DNA from: Siphonodentalium dalli | Taxonomy: Eukaryota > Mollusca > Scaphopoda > Gadilida > Siphonodentaliidae | DNA: 64,000 bases | NCBI GenBank assembly: GCA_032622095.1 | Contig: CP136064.1 | Location: 128,265,605-128,329,604 of the forward strand | Direction of reading: 5' to 3' | Shown here: piece after piece, positions 55,601-61,600 of the stretch | Layout: each line of letters begins with the position of its first letter | Position numbering within the stretch: position 1 is the stretch's first letter | Position numbers and translations under genes: made by a program | Notes under the pieces: generated by a model | Seen by the model: only the letters and a program-made list of their open reading frames with translations | The model's database searches: none | What the model was told of the DNA's origin: nothing

Positions 55601-58600
55601 TCAAAGACGACTCAATTCTCTATGAATTTACATAACGGTCACAGGAATATGTTAGAAACCATCTATTTTGCACACTAATGATCATCAATACTAATAGACA
55701 TTGGTGGTAAAAAAAAATGAGAAATTACTTTAAATATCTTCTTTTTTTTATAGAAATTTTTATATATCTTTTTTAATTTCAGGTTGGTGTTGTTTCCAGG
55801 TCGGTCGATAAGCATAAACACTTGTTGGTCTGATCAACAAATACTACCAGAAGAGCAATGAAAAGATTAACACCATGATTTTTCTGATAATTAAAATATA
55901 TCTCCAATGACATACTCATAGAACGCAAAAGGTAAATAAAAGGCTTCCCACATTCCCCGGAAAGACGTTGCTTTTTGGGGGGTTGCCTTTTTTTAAGGCC
56001 AAAGAAGTCAATTTCTGGCAAAAATTTGATTCCAGCTTGGTGACAACCATGTTCTAAAAGGTGAACCACACAAAAAATATAGAAAGATGCATAACTTGCC
56101 AAAAATCATTGGACCGTAACCAAATTTGAACTAGACATGCGTTTTTGAACTATAAACCATTTACCAGATAAAAAGAAATCCTGTTCAAGTTATCAAATGG
56201 ACAATCAAAAATTAAATTATTTCTGAGTCAATACAGGGATAAAATCTGTCAATAGAGGCCATGATTTTTCTCAAATGTAAACCACATAACCAAACATCAA
56301 GAAAATCTGTTGAATATTGTTCAAGTTTACAACATGCGGATAACCAATATTGCTCTATTTATATTCCTGGAGGTGCTGCCATATCTGGCGATTCGCTAAA
56401 CAAATGCCAAAAGAAGGGACATCTTTGAGCCCCGATGTGTGATGGATCCATGACGACTCGGGCCGAAGACAAATTGTCCCTAGGGCGCGTGATTTCGGGG
56501 CAACTTGTCTGATGTGGATGACCAAATAATGTTTTCTTTCAGGAATTTTTATAATTTTTGTGAGTTAATATGTTTGCATTTATAACAGATTATATTAAAT
56601 TATTCTGAATAAAATTATCACTTAAATTTAATCCATGTGTGCCAGAATACAAAGACTCCCATGATGAGATAGTGCTGTTATGGCAAAATGTTGTATAAAC
56701 ACAATTAAATGTCCTAGCTCTTACAGAAGTGTTGTTGATACAACTAATGATGGGATTAGTGTGAATAAGAGACTATCAAAGCACTTAGTAACATATATTC
56801 AAAAACAACAATCCTATGTGCTAATAATTACTTTATTCATATACACATCGACTGCTATAGGAGATTGACTTCAGAAGTGAACCACACTCTCTTGATTATT
56901 TAAATAACTCATAGCGATGTACTAGTAATCTATACATCGAATGCACAAACCGAATAAATAAATAAATCTCTTATCTCCGCCCCTATTCTGCCCTATTTGA
57001 ACCAATGTAAATCACAATCTATGAGATCCATTTATCTCATAATCTTCACAGTATATTTTATGAGTTGAAGTGAATTCATTTTCCTCAAAAGTAGTTACAA
57101 AATTTAGGGAAGGGTTATCCCCATCATGGCACCACTGATAATTTTCCCTTGAAAATCAGAATAATAGATCTACACCTTATTAGCATAGACAAAGAGTTAA
57201 CAGCTTATATTTACATAATATTGTAACAACACAGGAATCAATAAATCAGTACCCTACTTGAATTCAAATGCTAAAATAATTTGTCTTAAGAAGGGGTTAA
57301 ATAACTGGGGTGGGTGGAAGTAGTTTTAAATCCCATAACTCTGTCCATATTCACATCATCCAATGACCTCTCTCTACCAGATCAATGGGTTTAGAGATTG
57401 TTGGGATATGTTTAGGAGTTGTAGTTAACTCATTGGAAGCAAAAGTGTTACATCCCTTATAATCTCTGCCACTTTTGACCAGCCAGAGTTTCAAATCTCA
57501 CTCACTTCTAAAGAGAAACAAGAGGTGTGCAATTGGGTGCTAGCATACCACCACCGTGGCAAATTCAACCCGCATTATCCGTAAACCCTAACTTGATAGC
57601 ATCCACACAAAAAAAATCGAAAAAAATAAGTCGAAAATGAAGTGTAATGTTAGAACAAACAGTCCGAGCCAACCCTGACCCACATCATGTAGAGAGAGTG
57701 TTGTGAGAAGCATGTATACCAAAAATTATTGAAATCGGTTCATATTTGTTAAAGTTATTAAGTCGGACAGAATTTTCTAAGTCAAAATAAGTCGAAAAGT
57801 AAGGTGTAACTTAAAAAAAGAAAGTCGGACCGCACCGCAATTAGCATCATGTGGAGAGGCGGTCCTAAGGAGATTGCATACAAAAAATTATTGAAATCGG
57901 TTCATAGTTGTTCGAATTATGAGGTCGGACGGACGGACACACGGAGGGAGAAAGTGTGACGGACGGACATACGGCTTGACAGACGGATGGACAGACAGAC
58001 GTAGTCAATCCAGTATACCCCCATTTTCTTCGAAAGTGGGGGTATAATTATAATTTGTTGACAAGCCAGACAGCTTAGAACACATGGGATTCCATCTCAT
58101 ATTTAAATTGAACTTCAATGACCCCTATTCCCACCAGTTGCTATTTGTTTATCAAACATGTCAGACAGATAAGATCAGATCTGACCTGTGTAATAATTTA
58201 AGGCATGCATATGTTTTGTTTGGTTTTTAAATTTTTTTTTAAAGAGCTGTGTCCCTGGCATATTTGACCCAGTGAGCCCATTTGGACAAATCTGAACCCC
58301 AGTCACGCAAGGACCCTCCATACCAAAAATAAGCTAAATAGGCCCAATGGTTTGAGAAGAAGTCGTTTTAAGAAATGCTATGGTGGGAAAGAGTTATTGT
58401 CCTGGCTTCACAACTCTTTGAACTGTTGACCTCATTTGAACAAATCTGAAAGTGAGTCACCCAGGGAACATCCACACAAAATATGAACCAATTCGGTCTT
58501 ATGGTTCTGGAGAAGAAGTCATTTTAAGAATTACTATGGCGGGAAAGAATTATGGTCCTGGCGTCAAAACTATTTGACCTGGTGACCTCATTTTAACAAG

Positions 58601-61600
58601 TTGAGTGCCGGCTACGAGTTGCCTCGTGCTACACTATATTTCAGGGTGCCACTATGAGTTATCTCGTACTTATACGGGATCTAGATGTTCTTCTGTAGAA
58701 ATTTAAGAAATGAGTTCCCCATGTAAACATGATTTCATGCAACCACCTTAGGAAGCTCAAATATATATGTGATATGAGTGCCACAGCCTCTGTAATGAAA
58801 GTGTCAATGACACTGTAGCTCAACTTAGGTAGGGGAATAATTTAATGGTTGACAGTAAATGGAGGAATAGGAAAGGTGCTAATTGAAATGTCTAAGTAAG
58901 ACTAGATGGACATGTCAATATCAACATTCATGACAGGTTTCATAATGATCGGATCAGGGATGTGGTGATTATGGTGTGCCAAAGGATTTAGTGATGCAAA
59001 GAGTAAATTCTAAAATGGCCACCGGCAGCCATGTTTTTTCTGAATTACCCCAAAATGACCTGTTCCCATCTACAGCCTTTAAAAATCTCATAATGATCTG
59101 ATCAAAGGTAAGACCTGAAGCCTGTGTCAAAGGATTTAGTCATGCAAAGAGTAAAATCCAAGATGACTTCTGGCAGCCATGTTTTTCTGCTGAACGACCC
59201 CAAAATGACTCTTTTCCCATCTACATGTCATTGTTAACATCCATGACAAATTTCATGAAGTTCCGACCAAAGCTACGACCTGTAGCCCGCACCAATGGAT
59301 TTAGTCATGCAAAGAGTAAAATCCAATATGGCTGCTGGTGGACATGTTTTTTAGCCAAACGACCCCAAAATCACTCGTTCCCATCTACATGTTAATATTA
59401 ACATCCATGACAAATATCATGATGATCAGACGAATAGTACGACCTGTAGCCCGCGCCAATGGATTGAATTTTGAAATCCAAGATGGCCACCAGCGGCCAT
59501 GTTTTTTGGCCGTATGACCCCAAAATGACTCGTTCTCGTAGCCCGCGTCAAAGGATTTAGTCATGAAAAGAGTAAAATCCAAGATGGCTGCTGGCGGCCA
59601 TGTTTTTTGGCCGAACGACCCCAAAATCACTCGTTCCCATCTACATGTCATTGTTAACATCCATGACAAATTTCATGAAGTTCTGACTAAATTTACAACC
59701 TGTAGCCCGCGCCAAAGGATTTAGACATGCAAAGAGTAAAATCCAAGATGGCTGCTGGTGGCCATGTTTTTTGGCCGAACGACCCCAAAATGACTCGTTC
59801 CCATCTACATGTCAATATTAACACCCGGCCATGACAAATTTCATGATGATCAGACGAACCGTACGACCTGTAGCCCGCGCCAATGGATTGAATTTTGAAA
59901 TCCAAGATGGCCACCAGCGGCCATGTTTTTCGGCCGAATGACCCCTAAATTACTCGTTCCCATCTACATGTCAATGTCAACAATCATGACAAATTTCATA
60001 AAGATCAGACCAAAGGTACGACCTGTAGCTCGCGTCAAAGGATTTGGTCATACAAAGAGTAAAATCCAAGATGGCTGCTGACGGCCATGTTTTTTGGTCG
60101 AACGACCCCAAAATCACTCGTTCCCATCTACATGTCAATATTAACACCCATGACAAATTTCATGATGATCAGACGAACAGTACGACCTGTAACCCGCGCC
60201 AAAATGGATTGAATTTTGAAATCCAAGATGGCCACCAGCGCCAATGTTTTTTGGCCAAATGACCCAAAAATGACTCGTTTCCCATCTACATGTCAATGTC
60301 AACATTCATGACAAATTTCATAAAGGTCAGACCAAAACTACGACCTGTAGCCCGCGCCAAAGGATTTAGTCATGCAAAGAGTAAAATCCAAGATGGCTGC
60401 TGACGGCCATGTTTTTTGGCCGAACGACCCCAAAATGACTCGTTCCCATCTACATGTCAATATTAACATCCATGACAAATTTCATGATGATCAGACGAAC
60501 AGTACGACCTGTAGCCCGCGCCAATGGGTTGAATTTTGAAATCCAAGATGGCCACCAGCGCCATGTTTTTTGGCCGAATGACCCAAAAATGACTCGTTTC
60601 CCATCTACATGTCAATGTCAACATTCATGACAAATTTCATAAAGGTCAGACCAAAGGTACGACCTGTAGCCCGCGCCAAAGGAAATTGTTGACGGACACA
60701 TGGACGCCAAACCATGGCAATAGCTCAAACTTACAAAGTAAGTTGAGCTAATAAAGCGACCTACCAGTAATTGATGCTGAAAGTATGGTTATACTGACAC
60801 ATTGGCCCCTAACTATGTTGTGCCGCCTGAATTGGCATTTTATGATAAGATCCACAAAAGCCCCTAACATTCTGCACTCCAGAATAACTAGTTAGTTCAT
60901 GTATTTGAATAGTAGACATCAATTTTGAAGTAGCATGATCACACATTTAAGATTGCATTTGTCAAAATTTAGGTACAAGATAACTCGTAGTCGGCACCCA
61001 GCACCACCCATCTAAATCTCGAATATGATACTCCCCAGCTGTGAGAAGTTAGGTCATAGTCAGAACTAGTGCAGGCTACTCCAAAAGGTCAAATCAGCAC
61101 AAGTTTATTATTTACAATATCGAACATGATCATCTGATGAAGTACTCATGAGAAAAATGTAGCAATGTGTGGGTATGAGATAACTCGTAGTCGGCACCCA
61201 GCTAAAATACCATGAGATGGCATTGCTATGTCGAAGGCATATCCTGCATGTCTGAGCGGAAGGAGGTTCGGGAATGGGGTGACCCCATGCTGATGGTGGG
61301 GGTACTCCCCCTGAATTTTTTTTTTAAATCCATTGCATTCAGAGAGCTAATCTAGGGCTCTTTGAGTCATTATTTTGAATTTTACTGAGAGGTCAATTTG
61401 ATCAAGTTTCTCAAGCATAAATTTGGATTTGTTTTTATATATGTATGGATTGGAAATGCTTTTAAGTTATTGTGAGATATCTTTTGGTTCAATGGATTAT
61501 GCTTATCCTGCTTGAAATGAGACTTACACTCTAATTCATATAACAGGCTATTTTCTAAAATTCAAGTGAGAGACACATACATAATATACTAGTACAGAAA

